This document shows, piece by piece, positions 1-7,054 of a stretch of 64,000 nucleotides of DNA. The DNA is from Clostridium fungisolvens (GTDB lineage Bacteria; Bacillota; Clostridia; Clostridiales; Clostridiaceae). The stretch covers positions 1,116,001-1,180,000 of the forward strand of contig NZ_BLZR01000001.1 in the NCBI RefSeq assembly GCF_014193895.1, written 5' to 3'. The stretch's first letter is position 1. The number at the start of each line of letters is the position of its first letter. The translations under genes and the position numbers were made by a program. The notes under the pieces are model-generated. The model saw only the letters and a program-made list of their open reading frames with translations, ran no database searches and was not told the origin of the DNA.

Positions 1-127
1 CTATGAGTCATAAGGCTTCGTCATAAAGATTTTTCTATAATTATAATTCCAAACTGAGATAACAATTTATACATGAATATGAAGAGGAGAATATCCGTTA
101 AAAATTAAAAATAAAATAATATTTTTA

Positions 128-158
128 TTGACATGGAGCCAGATTTAGGTTTTATAGT
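128..158 (+). promoter_or_regulatory. Candidate MerR-type promoter with 19-bp spacer
   Basis: A perfect -35 TTGACA (128-133) and a -10 TATAGT (153-158) are separated by 19 bp. This overlong spacer is typical of promoters activated by MerR-family proteins. The spacer holds an imperfect inverted repeat (GAGCC, 7 bp, GGTTT). It lies 50 bp before the MerR gene, so autoregulation is inferred. Confidence 0.5.
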
Positions 159-207
159 TAAATTAATGAATATGAGATTGGAAAAATATTTTTCTATGGA
201 GGCAAAT

Positions 208-597
208 ATGGATATTGGAGAATTTTCAAAAATCACAGCTATAGCAATTGATACACTGAGGTATTATGACAAGATTAAATTACTAATTCCAGCAAAAGTA
301 AATTCCAGAAGAATGTATACTGAAGAAGATGTTGAAAAGGCTTTAATTATAATAAAACTTAAAAAACTTAACTTTTCCCTTGATGAGATAAAAGCTTTTT
401 TTGAATTAGAGAAAAATATAGAGCAGAGTGAAGAAATAAATGACGAGAGCGTAAAGGAAATAGAGGTTTGTCTTAAGATGATTGAATTGAAATACAAGGA
501 TATAGAAAGACAAGAAGAGGAACTTAGAATAGTTAAAACTGCTTTGAATAAGATGATTATTAAAACTAATAGTCTAATTAAAAACAGATGTTGTTGA
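208..597 (+). CDS. MerR-family transcriptional regulator
   Basis: A 129-residue regulator. Residues 1-40 form the winged-helix head of MerR proteins (MDIGEFSK, then DTLRYYDKIKLL and the wing RMYTEEDVE). Residues 75-125 are charged and helical, as expected for the dimerising coiled coil. The start is the ATG at 208 because GGAGG lies at 198-202, 5 bp upstream; an in-frame ATG at 133 overlaps the -35 box and has no ribosome binding site. Only two cysteines, at the extreme C-terminus, are visible, so a metal-sensing role is not supported; the ligand is unknown. The small membrane protein 33 bp downstream is probably co-transcribed and may be its target. Confidence 0.85.
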   Translation: MDIGEFSKITAIAIDTLRYYDKIKLLIPAKVNSRRMYTEEDVEKALIIIKLKKLNFSLDEIKAFFELEKNIEQSEEINDESVKEIEVCLKMIELKYKDIERQEEELRIVKTALNKMIIKTNSLIKNRCC

Positions 598-629
598 AAC
601 GTTGAAATCAAATTAGAGAAGGTGTTTGT

Positions 630-953
630 ATGAATATTGTATTCGTTGTAATAACTGTGCTCTATGGACTGTTGAGTATAATTGCTGGAGCGCTTGGTCT
701 CAAACAAAAGAAGAGTTCAAGGTTAGCTACATTAATGATGATAACTGGTGGAGTGCTATTAATTGTGTCAGTGTTGATTACGAAAAATAACTTGATTTTA
801 TCAGCAATAACTCTATTAGTTGGGCTAGTTCTTAATCATATATCTGCAATACTTAGTGGAATTAAGATTTATGGGAAAATAAATGTAGGACATCATATTA
901 TAAGACTTATAATATCTGCGGCAGTGATAATTTTATATTTTTTTATTCTTTAG
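630..953 (+). CDS. Small integral membrane protein, function unknown
   Basis: A 107-residue protein with about four hydrophobic helices (residues 1-22, 33-50, 55-75 and 88-107) and short basic loops (KQKKSSR after helix 1). GAAGGTG precedes the ATG at a normal distance. It follows the MerR gene closely and probably forms a two-gene operon with it. No family could be named. Its last codons are part of a stretch repeated at about 55410-55430, upstream of the degenerate small-RNA copy, which suggests a segmental duplication of the gene end plus downstream RNA. Confidence 0.7.
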   Translation: MNIVFVVITVLYGLLSIIAGALGLKQKKSSRLATLMMITGGVLLIVSVLITKNNLILSAITLLVGLVLNHISAILSGIKIYGKINVGHHIIRLIISAAVIILYFFIL

Positions 954-960
954 GAATTTA

Positions 961-1126
961 TATCTCAATTATATCTATGGATAATTATGCGAACAGACTT
1001 AAGACATAATTTAAGTAAAAGAATAAAAAAAGAAGAATATGTCGCCTGTAAGATTCTTCTCATACGTTCAGAAAAGGCAGATGCGCAAAAAAATCCACTA
1101 AAGAAGATCACTTTAGCGAATTTTTC
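961..1126 (+). ncRNA. Candidate structured small RNA, copy 1
   Basis: This intergenic stretch (954-1273 has no gene) aligns with 55925-56090. The core at 1039-1085 pairs CGCCTG with CAGATGCG (an AT bulge on the 3' side) around a pyrimidine-rich loop containing TTCTTCTCAT. A hairpin built on CTAAAG/CTTTAG and a T-run end at 1125. A conserved GGATAA element (979-984) lies 63 bp before the core, against 64 bp in copy 2. The terminator stem differs from copy 2 in sequence but keeps its pairing. Layout and anti-Shine-Dalgarno loop recall the forespore RNA CsfG of endospore formers, from memory only. Strand is set by the terminator. Confidence 0.5.
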
Positions 1127-1273
1127 ATAATAATGGTATAATTTTCATAGTAGTGTACAGGTTCTTTTAGTCAGTTGTTATTTTGTTCACGCTGGAAAAT
1201 TATTAGATACTAGAATTTTAGAACAAGTATGAATTGATTTTTGCATTGAAGAACCTAAGTGTAAGGAGAAATT

Positions 1274-1948
1274 ATGTATAAGATAATGATAATAGAAGAT
1301 GAAGAAAAGATAAGAAATATAATAACAGATTCTCTTAAAAAATGGGGATTTGACATTTACTCTGTTGAAGATTTTAGTAATGTGGTTGGAGAATTTGTAA
1401 GTTATTCCCCAAGTCTTGTACTAATGGATATAAACCTACCAGTATTTGATGGGTTTCATTGGTGTAATCAAATAAGAAATATATCAAAGGTGCCAGTATT
1501 ATTCTTATCTTCAAGAAACACAAATATGGACATTGTAATGGCTGTAAATATGGGTGGAGATGATTATATAACTAAGCCTTTCTCTATGGAGGTATTGATA
1601 GCCAAGATTAATGCTGTTTTGAGACGAACTTATTCTTACTCTGATGCTTCAATTGATGTAATAAATTATAATGGTGTATTACTTTCACTTAAAGATAATA
1701 CGCTACTCTATGAAAATAAAAGTACTGAACTCACAAAAAACGAATTTAAAATACTATACGTACTGATGAAAAATCATGAAAGAATAGTAAGTAGAGAAAA
1801 AATCATGCAGGAACTATGGGAAGATGAGAGTTTTATAGATGATAATACTTTAACAGTAAACATAAATAGGTTAAGAAGGAAGTTAAATGAGATAGGGTTA
1901 GGGGAATATATAAAAACAGTAAAGAATCAGGGGTATATGATAAAATGA
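1274..1948 (+). CDS. OmpR/BceR-type response regulator
   Basis: A 224-residue regulator with an N-terminal receiver domain (acidic pair E8/D9, phospho-acceptor D52, conserved K in TKPF near residue 101) and a C-terminal winged helix ending in VKNQGYMI. AAGGAG precedes the ATG. The stop overlaps the ATG of the next gene, a BceS-like kinase, by 4 bp, so the two are translationally coupled. With the ABC pair downstream, the set matches the BceRS-BceAB layout, in which the kinase senses peptide antibiotics through the transporter. The substrate cannot be read from sequence. Confidence 0.88.
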   Translation: MYKIMIIEDEEKIRNIITDSLKKWGFDIYSVEDFSNVVGEFVSYSPSLVLMDINLPVFDGFHWCNQIRNISKVPVLFLSSRNTNMDIVMAVNMGGDDYITKPFSMEVLIAKINAVLRRTYSYSDASIDVINYNGVLLSLKDNTLLYENKSTELTKNEFKILYVLMKNHERIVSREKIMQELWEDESFIDDNTLTVNINRLRRKLNEIGLGEYIKTVKNQGYMIK

Positions 1949-2955
1949 GCTTTTTTAGATATTTAAAAGAAAGTTTGAGGTTTTTAGTTTTTTATGTAAT
2001 TCTTTTGACTTTTATATTACTCTCTCTCTACGTGGACAGAAGCAACAAAGTTTTGAAATCAAATTTAATATATATGATTACTGTTTCAATTATAATGTTA
2101 GGATTTTTCATTTTATATGATTATGCTGTTAAAAATAAGAATATAAAAAGTTTGAAGGAAATACAAAAGTCAGAAGATAAGACACCTATATTTACTGAAG
2201 CTTTTGAATATAAGGACGAAATTTATCAGTTGATTATTTCTGATTTATATAATGAGTATGTACATTCCTTGAGAAATATAGAAGAAAGTTTTTCGGAGAA
2301 CGGTGAATTTATGATGAGTTGGGTACATGAAATTAAAACACCGATAACTACTGCGAAGCTTATATTGGATACAATAAGTTTTCAAGAACAATCAACTGTA
2401 ACATCATTAAAGGAAGAACTTGATAAGATAGATAGTTATGTAGAAAAGGTCCTATATTACTCAAGAAGCAATGATTTTTCAAAGGATTATGTTATAAGCG
2501 AAGCTTTCATAAATAATGTTGTTAAGGAAAGTGTGAAGAAACATTCTATAATTTTTATACGGAAACATATTAATTTTTTAAATAAAATTGATGATAGATT
2601 GACAGTGGATACAGATAAAAAATGGTTAGCATTTATAATAGATCAGATTGTATCAAATGCTCTTAAATATACCGAAGATGGAGGAACTATAAGTTTTTAT
2701 ACCTCTAAAAACCACAATGAAATAGTTCTTACTATAGAGGACGATGGTATAGGAATAAATAGAGAAGATATAGATAGAATATTTTCTAAGTCTTTTACCG
2801 GTAATAACGGCAGGGACAATAATCTTAAAGCTACCGGTATGGGGTTATATCTCGCTAAAAAACTTTCTACAAAGCTAGGCCATAGATTAACGGTAGAATC
2901 TGAATATGGAAAAGGGACAAAGTTTAATATTTGTTTTCCTTTATACGGGGATTGA
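1945..2955 (+). CDS. BceS-type intramembrane-sensing histidine kinase
   Basis: A 336-residue kinase. Two N-terminal helices (about 12-30 and 42-61) are joined by only some 10 residues, so there is no extracellular sensor domain, as in BceS/VraG-linked kinases. The H-box has H128 in SWVHEIKTP. The ATPase domain shows the N-box (DQIVSNALKYT), DDGIGI and GMGLYLAKKL. It overlaps the response regulator gene by 4 bp. A palindromic repeat and a terminator follow, separating it from the ABC genes. Signal input through the BceAB-like permease is inferred from the family. Confidence 0.88.
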   Translation: MSFFRYLKESLRFLVFYVILLTFILLSLYVDRSNKVLKSNLIYMITVSIIMLGFFILYDYAVKNKNIKSLKEIQKSEDKTPIFTEAFEYKDEIYQLIISDLYNEYVHSLRNIEESFSENGEFMMSWVHEIKTPITTAKLILDTISFQEQSTVTSLKEELDKIDSYVEKVLYYSRSNDFSKDYVISEAFINNVVKESVKKHSIIFIRKHINFLNKIDDRLTVDTDKKWLAFIIDQIVSNALKYTEDGGTISFYTSKNHNEIVLTIEDDGIGINREDIDRIFSKSFTGNNGRDNNLKATGMGLYLAKKLSTKLGHRLTVESEYGKGTKFNICFPLYGD

Positions 2956-2956
2956 T

Positions 2957-3072
2957 GAAGTGGTTCATCTAAAGATGAACCAGCTCGATCCGAAATCTAT
3001 TTTTAAAACTCTCACGAGTTTTGGTGAGAGAATTCAAAAATATAAATTCTAATATGAAGTAGTTTATCTATA
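2957..3072. repeat. Palindromic ~100-bp element, copy A
   Basis: The core element spans about 2972-3070, with imperfect terminal inverted repeats (AGATGAACCAGCTC and GAAGTAGTTTATCT) around an inner stem CTCTCAC/GTGAGAG. It shares its interior with copies at 25682-25777 and 49391-49487. A further terminal repeat in opposite orientation (2957-2970) abuts it, giving a perfect 10-bp hairpin TGGTTCATCT/AGATGAACCA at 2961-2982. It starts 2 bp after the kinase stop codon. No transposase is present, so it is non-autonomous or an RNA element. Confidence 0.7.
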
Positions 3073-3095
3073 TTACAAAATTGTAAGTTAGAAAA

Positions 3096-3138
3096 GCAAA
3101 ATGTAAGCCAAAAAAATGGCAGTACATTTTGTTTTTTT
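3096..3138 (+). terminator. Rho-independent terminator after the kinase gene
   Basis: CAAAATGTA...GCCA pairs with TGGC..TACATTTTG around an A-rich loop, followed by seven T. It separates the two-component genes from the ABC genes. No other gene-sized feature was seen in 2956-3262. Confidence 0.75.
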
Positions 3139-3262
3139 ATATACTTTTAATATAGGGTTCAGCAAAGATAGCCTTTTAGAGCTTAAACTTTTGGAATTAT
3201 TTTAAGAATTGTATCAATGTGATTACGGTGCACCTACAAAATAAATTTGGAGGTATTTATAT

Positions 3263-4033
3263 ATGGAAGTATTAAATATAAAAAACTTAAAAAAGGTATA
3301 TGGATCAAAATTTGGATCAGTGAAATATACAGCTCTGGATAATATAGATCTAAAAATAAATGAAGGTGAATTTGTAGGGATAATGGGCCCTTCAGGTTCA
3401 GGAAAAACTACTTTTTTGAATGTAATATCAACCATAGATAAGCCTACTTCAGGGAGTGTATATATTGACGGTAATGATGTAACAAAGCTTAAAGAGCCAA
3501 ATCTATCAAAGTTTAGAAGAGAGAAACTTGGTTTTATATTTCAAGATTTTAATCTTTTAGACAACATGACGCTTAAGGAAAATATAGTATTACCTTTGGC
3601 ATTATCCAAAACTTCTTACTCAATTATAGAAAAAAGGTTAGCTGATATTACAAATAAGCTAGGAATAAGTGAAGTGCTTAATAAACATCCTTATGAAGTT
3701 TCCGGTGGACAAAAGCAAAGAGCAGCTGCTGCAAGAGCTATGATTTCTAACCCGTCTTTAATACTCGGGGATGAGCCTACAGGAGCGCTTGATTCCAAAT
3801 CCTCTAAGGAGCTGTTAGGGGCTTTGAATAATTTGAATGAGAATAATAAAGCGACCATTCTTATGGTAACCCACGATGTTTTTGCAGCATCATACTGTAA
3901 GAGAGTTATATTTATAAAGGATGGAAAGTTATTTAATGAAATATATAAAGGTGATATGACAAGAAAAGATTTTTATCAAAGAATTTTAAAGATACTTTCT
4001 GTTATAGGAGGTGATATTGATGACATTGGTTAG
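3263..4033 (+). CDS. BceA-type ABC transporter ATP-binding protein
   Basis: A 256-residue ATPase of the MacB/BceA group. Walker A GPSGSGKTT is at residues 42-50, the Q-loop at FQDFNLLD, the signature at VSGGQKQRAAAARA and Walker B at LILGDEPTGALDSK, with the switch histidine in VTHD. GGAGG lies 9 bp before the ATG. It overlaps the permease gene by 14 bp. It energises the permease next to it; bacitracin-like or cationic peptides are the usual clients of this family. No BceR-type operator could be recognised in the 120 bp upstream. Confidence 0.9.
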   Translation: MEVLNIKNLKKVYGSKFGSVKYTALDNIDLKINEGEFVGIMGPSGSGKTTFLNVISTIDKPTSGSVYIDGNDVTKLKEPNLSKFRREKLGFIFQDFNLLDNMTLKENIVLPLALSKTSYSIIEKRLADITNKLGISEVLNKHPYEVSGGQKQRAAAARAMISNPSLILGDEPTGALDSKSSKELLGALNNLNENNKATILMVTHDVFAASYCKRVIFIKDGKLFNEIYKGDMTRKDFYQRILKILSVIGGDIDDIG

Positions 4034-5930
4034 TATTACAACCAGAAATATAAAAAAGAATTTTAAAAATTATTGGTCATATTTTTTAAGTTTATCTTTC
4101 AGCGTATTTTCAGTCTATCTTTTTATGTCTATTTTATATAGTAAATATATTCAAGACGAGCTTGGGGACATGAAAAAGTTTATAACATTATTTAATGTTG
4201 GGGCAGTAATGATTGTGATGTTTTCAGCATTTTTTATATGGTATTCGAATTCATTTTTTATTAAGTCAAGGAAAAAAGAGTTTGCTACCTATATGCTTCT
4301 AGGAATGTCTAAAAATCAAGTTGCAAAGATTAATTTTTATGAAAATACATTTATTACTGCAATTGCACTGATAACTGGTATAGCACTAGGACTAATTTTT
4401 AGTAAGTTTTTCATAATGATTCTTTTTTATATGGTTAAAATATCATCAGCTGTGCCTTTTCAGTGGAATTTAAGAGCTATAAAGATGACCTTAAAGATAT
4501 TTGTAGCTATATATGTTATTATTTCAATCCATGGTTCAATTATTGTAAGGAACAGTAATCTTATAGATTTATTTAATGCATCAAAAAGGGGTGAGAGAGG
4601 TTTAAAAGTATCAGCAATAACATTTTTATTTACCATTGTATCAGTTGTTTGTATGTATTTTGGTTATAGTATTGCTATCCAAGAGTTAGGTAGCAATCTA
4701 CTTAAGGCTCCAATAGTTGTGGCTTTGGTAGTAGTAGGTACCATACTGCTCTTTACTTCTGCCACTTCATTTTTAATATATATAAATAAGAAAAATGAAA
4801 AGAGTCTTTTTAAAGGTACTAAGCTTATATCAACTTCACAGCTGTATTTTAGATATAGAGGAAATGTTGGGACTCTCAGTATCATTGCAATAAGTACTAC
4901 TGTCGCTCTTTGTGCTTTGGTTACCTGTGTGGGATCTTATACAAGAGCTGAAGAAAACTCGAGATATATGAGACCTTTTTCAGTTGAGTATTTTAAAACA
5001 AAGGATGAAAATGCTATTTTTGATAGAGTTCTAGCTAATCACAAAGAAATATCAGTTAAATATTCTGACGAACTTGAATTGATTATAGTAAATGCAGAAG
5101 ATCCTATTAATAATAAAAATTCTGACTTTTATGTTATTAGACAAAGTGATTTTAATAAGATAAACGAACACCAGAAGGTCGACAGAAAAGCAGAATTAGA
5201 TTATGAAGATGATTGCTACTTCATACAAGTGCAGAGCTTTGCTGCTAATAAAAGTGCATTAAATAAAAGAGTTAACATAAATTTAAAAGATAAAAATTAT
5301 AGTTTAAAGGTTGCTCAAACAGATATAAAACCTTTTACGGCGCTTGATCACTTTAACCAAACTTTTGTAGTAAAAGACAATATCTATGATTCTATGAAGT
5401 TAAACTCCGACAAATCAAAAATTATTAAGCTAAAAGGATATATTCTAGATAATGATTTCAAAGCAGAGAACTTCTTAAAAGACTTAGGAAAAAGCCTTTA
5501 TAAGGAAAGTGGACTGGTGACTTTCTATGAACATTATACCGATGGTTTAAAGTTATTAGGTATGATGGCATTTATAGGGGTGTTTATAGGTGCATTATTT
5601 ATAACTGCCACAGGAAGTATAATATACTTTAAGATGGAGATGGAAGCAACAGAAGACAAGGAGAAGTTTATTACCTTAAGTAAAATCGGAGTAAGTAAAA
5701 GTGAAATAAAAAGTGCAGTTGCAAAAGAATTAGGATTGCTATTTGGCGCGCCATTTATGGTTGCTGTTATAAACTCACTACCGGCAACCATTGCACTTGG
5801 AAAAATGCTTTCTTTAAAGCTTATGAATAGTTTTATTGTGATAGCTTCGGTATATGGGCTTATCTACTGTGTGTATTACTTTGTGACTTTAAATTCTTAT
5901 ACTAAGATTGTAGTTAGTAAGAATGCTTAA
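4020..5930 (+). CDS. BceB-type ABC transporter permease
   Basis: A 636-residue FtsX-like permease with about ten membrane helices and one large hydrophilic, presumably extracellular, domain of some 200 residues (about 310-520) before the last three helices. This is the BceB/VraG signature and probably binds the peptide or its lipid complex. The start is the ATG at 4020: AGGAGGTG (4006-4013) precedes it by 6 bp, and the in-frame GTG at 4011 lies inside that ribosome binding site. It forms the export or target-protection complex with the ATPase and is expected to signal to the kinase at 1945. Confidence 0.88.
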   Translation: MTLVSITTRNIKKNFKNYWSYFLSLSFSVFSVYLFMSILYSKYIQDELGDMKKFITLFNVGAVMIVMFSAFFIWYSNSFFIKSRKKEFATYMLLGMSKNQVAKINFYENTFITAIALITGIALGLIFSKFFIMILFYMVKISSAVPFQWNLRAIKMTLKIFVAIYVIISIHGSIIVRNSNLIDLFNASKRGERGLKVSAITFLFTIVSVVCMYFGYSIAIQELGSNLLKAPIVVALVVVGTILLFTSATSFLIYINKKNEKSLFKGTKLISTSQLYFRYRGNVGTLSIIAISTTVALCALVTCVGSYTRAEENSRYMRPFSVEYFKTKDENAIFDRVLANHKEISVKYSDELELIIVNAEDPINNKNSDFYVIRQSDFNKINEHQKVDRKAELDYEDDCYFIQVQSFAANKSALNKRVNINLKDKNYSLKVAQTDIKPFTALDHFNQTFVVKDNIYDSMKLNSDKSKIIKLKGYILDNDFKAENFLKDLGKSLYKESGLVTFYEHYTDGLKLLGMMAFIGVFIGALFITATGSIIYFKMEMEATEDKEKFITLSKIGVSKSEIKSAVAKELGLLFGAPFMVAVINSLPATIALGKMLSLKLMNSFIVIASVYGLIYCVYYFVTLNSYTKIVVSKNA

Positions 5931-5969
5931 AGTTTTTCGAGGAAGAAATTATGGGGACATTTCTAAAGC

Positions 5970-6027
5970 TTAGGTTACGCATGTTAGAAAATCGTGCAAC
6001 TATGAATTTTAAGCAGGTATAACGTAA
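5970..6027. repeat. Second hairpin repeat family, copy 1
   Basis: About 57 bp starting TAGGTTACGCATGTT and ending in GGTATAACGTAA. It aligns with 50290-50346, where the ends pair as TTAAGTTATGCAT and ATGCATAACTTAA. Pairing is weaker in this copy. It lies between the permease and exonuclease genes and has no coding capacity. Confidence 0.45.
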
Positions 6028-6120
6028 TAGTTAAACTAGGAGACCTATAATTAAAGTGGTAAAAATTGAAGATTGTAGCTATATTAATTATTAGAAGTTG
6101 ATTATTGGACATTGAATTAG

Positions 6121-6183
6121 GGAATAAAGTATAATATCATATAATTAATAATTATTATTGATTGTACTTTATTCCTTAAGGAG
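6121..6183 (+). promoter_or_regulatory. Leader hairpin and ribosome binding site of exonuclease gene
   Basis: An 11-bp perfect inverted repeat (GGAATAAAGTA at 6121-6131, TACTTTATTCC at 6165-6175) ends 2 bp before AAGGAG (6178-6183), which serves the TTG start at 6192. A hairpin so close to the ribosome binding site could affect translation, or it may be an operator; the sequence does not decide. Confidence 0.4.
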
Positions 6184-6191
6184 ATGATTTT

Positions 6192-6953
6192 TTGAAGATA
6201 TATTCATGGAATGTTAATGGGCTTAGAGCCATTATGAAAAAAGACTTTTTAAACTTTGTAGAAACTGATTCACCAGATATACTATGTATACAAGAAACTA
6301 AACTGCAAGAAGCAACTTTAGATGATGCAGCTAGAAATATAAAAGGGTACCACTCGTATTTTTCTTTTGCTGAGAAAAAAGGATATAGTGGAGTAGCTAC
6401 ATATTCTAAAGTCGAACCTATAAGTGTTAGCCATGGTATAGGTATTGAAGAGTTTGATAGTGAAGGAAGAATTTTAATAACAGAGTTTGAAGGATTTACT
6501 CTGTTTAATATATACTTCCCAAATGGACAGAGCAGTGAGGAAAGATTAGATTATAAGATGAGATTCTATGATGCCTTACTTGAATATTGTAACGAGAGAG
6601 TAAAAGAAGGGAAGAAGCTTGTAATCTGTGGTGATTATAACACTGCACATACACCAATGGATATTAAGAATGCAAAGTCAAATGAAAAGACTTCGGGGTT
6701 TTTACCAATGGAAAGAGAATGGATGGATAAATTTATTGCTAACGGCTACACAGATACCTTTAGACATTTTAATCCAGAGACTATAAAATACTCATGGTGG
6801 AGCTATATGTTTAAATCCAGAGAAAGAAATACAGGATGGAGAATAGACTACCATTTTGTATCCAATAACCTTTTAGAAGAAGTTGTAGGTGCCGATATTC
6901 TGAACGAGGTATTTGGTTCAGATCATTGCCCAGTATCCATAGAGTTAAAATAA
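6192..6953 (+). CDS. exoA: Exodeoxyribonuclease III / AP endonuclease
   Basis: A 253-residue endonuclease/exonuclease/phosphatase-fold enzyme that nicks DNA at abasic sites and degrades 3' ends in base excision repair. All family motifs are present: WNVNGLRA (residues 5-12), IQETKL with the metal-binding Glu, GDYNTAH, WRIDYHFVS and the C-terminal SDHCPV catalytic Asp-His pair. Length is normal. The start is TTG at 6192 behind AAGGAG; no in-frame ATG gives a full first strand. It appears to be a single-gene unit that ends at a bidirectional terminator shared with the oxidase gene. Confidence 0.93.
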   Translation: MKIYSWNVNGLRAIMKKDFLNFVETDSPDILCIQETKLQEATLDDAARNIKGYHSYFSFAEKKGYSGVATYSKVEPISVSHGIGIEEFDSEGRILITEFEGFTLFNIYFPNGQSSEERLDYKMRFYDALLEYCNERVKEGKKLVICGDYNTAHTPMDIKNAKSNEKTSGFLPMEREWMDKFIANGYTDTFRHFNPETIKYSWWSYMFKSRERNTGWRIDYHFVSNNLLEEVVGADILNEVFGSDHCPVSIELK

Positions 6954-6977
6954 TTTACTGAACGCGTTTAAAATAGT

Positions 6978-7025
6978 AAAAGCCTCCTTAAGAACATCGT
7001 TACGGATTTTCTATAGGAGGCTTTT
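6978..7025. terminator. Bidirectional terminator
   Basis: AAAAGCCTCC and GGAGGCTTTT flank a loop of about 28 bp and give T-runs on both strands. It serves the exonuclease gene (+) and the multicopper oxidase gene (-), which converge here. Confidence 0.75.
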
Positions 7026-7054
7026 CTAAAAGGTCTCTTTACAAGACCAATGTT

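Noticed and set aside
133..207. N-terminal extension of the MerR protein
   Set aside because: The upstream ATG overlaps the -35 box; GGAGG supports the start at 208 and the HTH begins there.
264..707. 147-residue minus-strand ORF over the MerR and membrane-protein genes
   Set aside because: Antisense shadow of two well-supported plus-strand genes; Ser/Ile-rich composition and no ribosome binding site.
961..1126. Cyclic-di-GMP or other known riboswitch
   Set aside because: Own terminator but none of the conserved riboswitch motifs I know; downstream gene start is 148 bp beyond the terminator.
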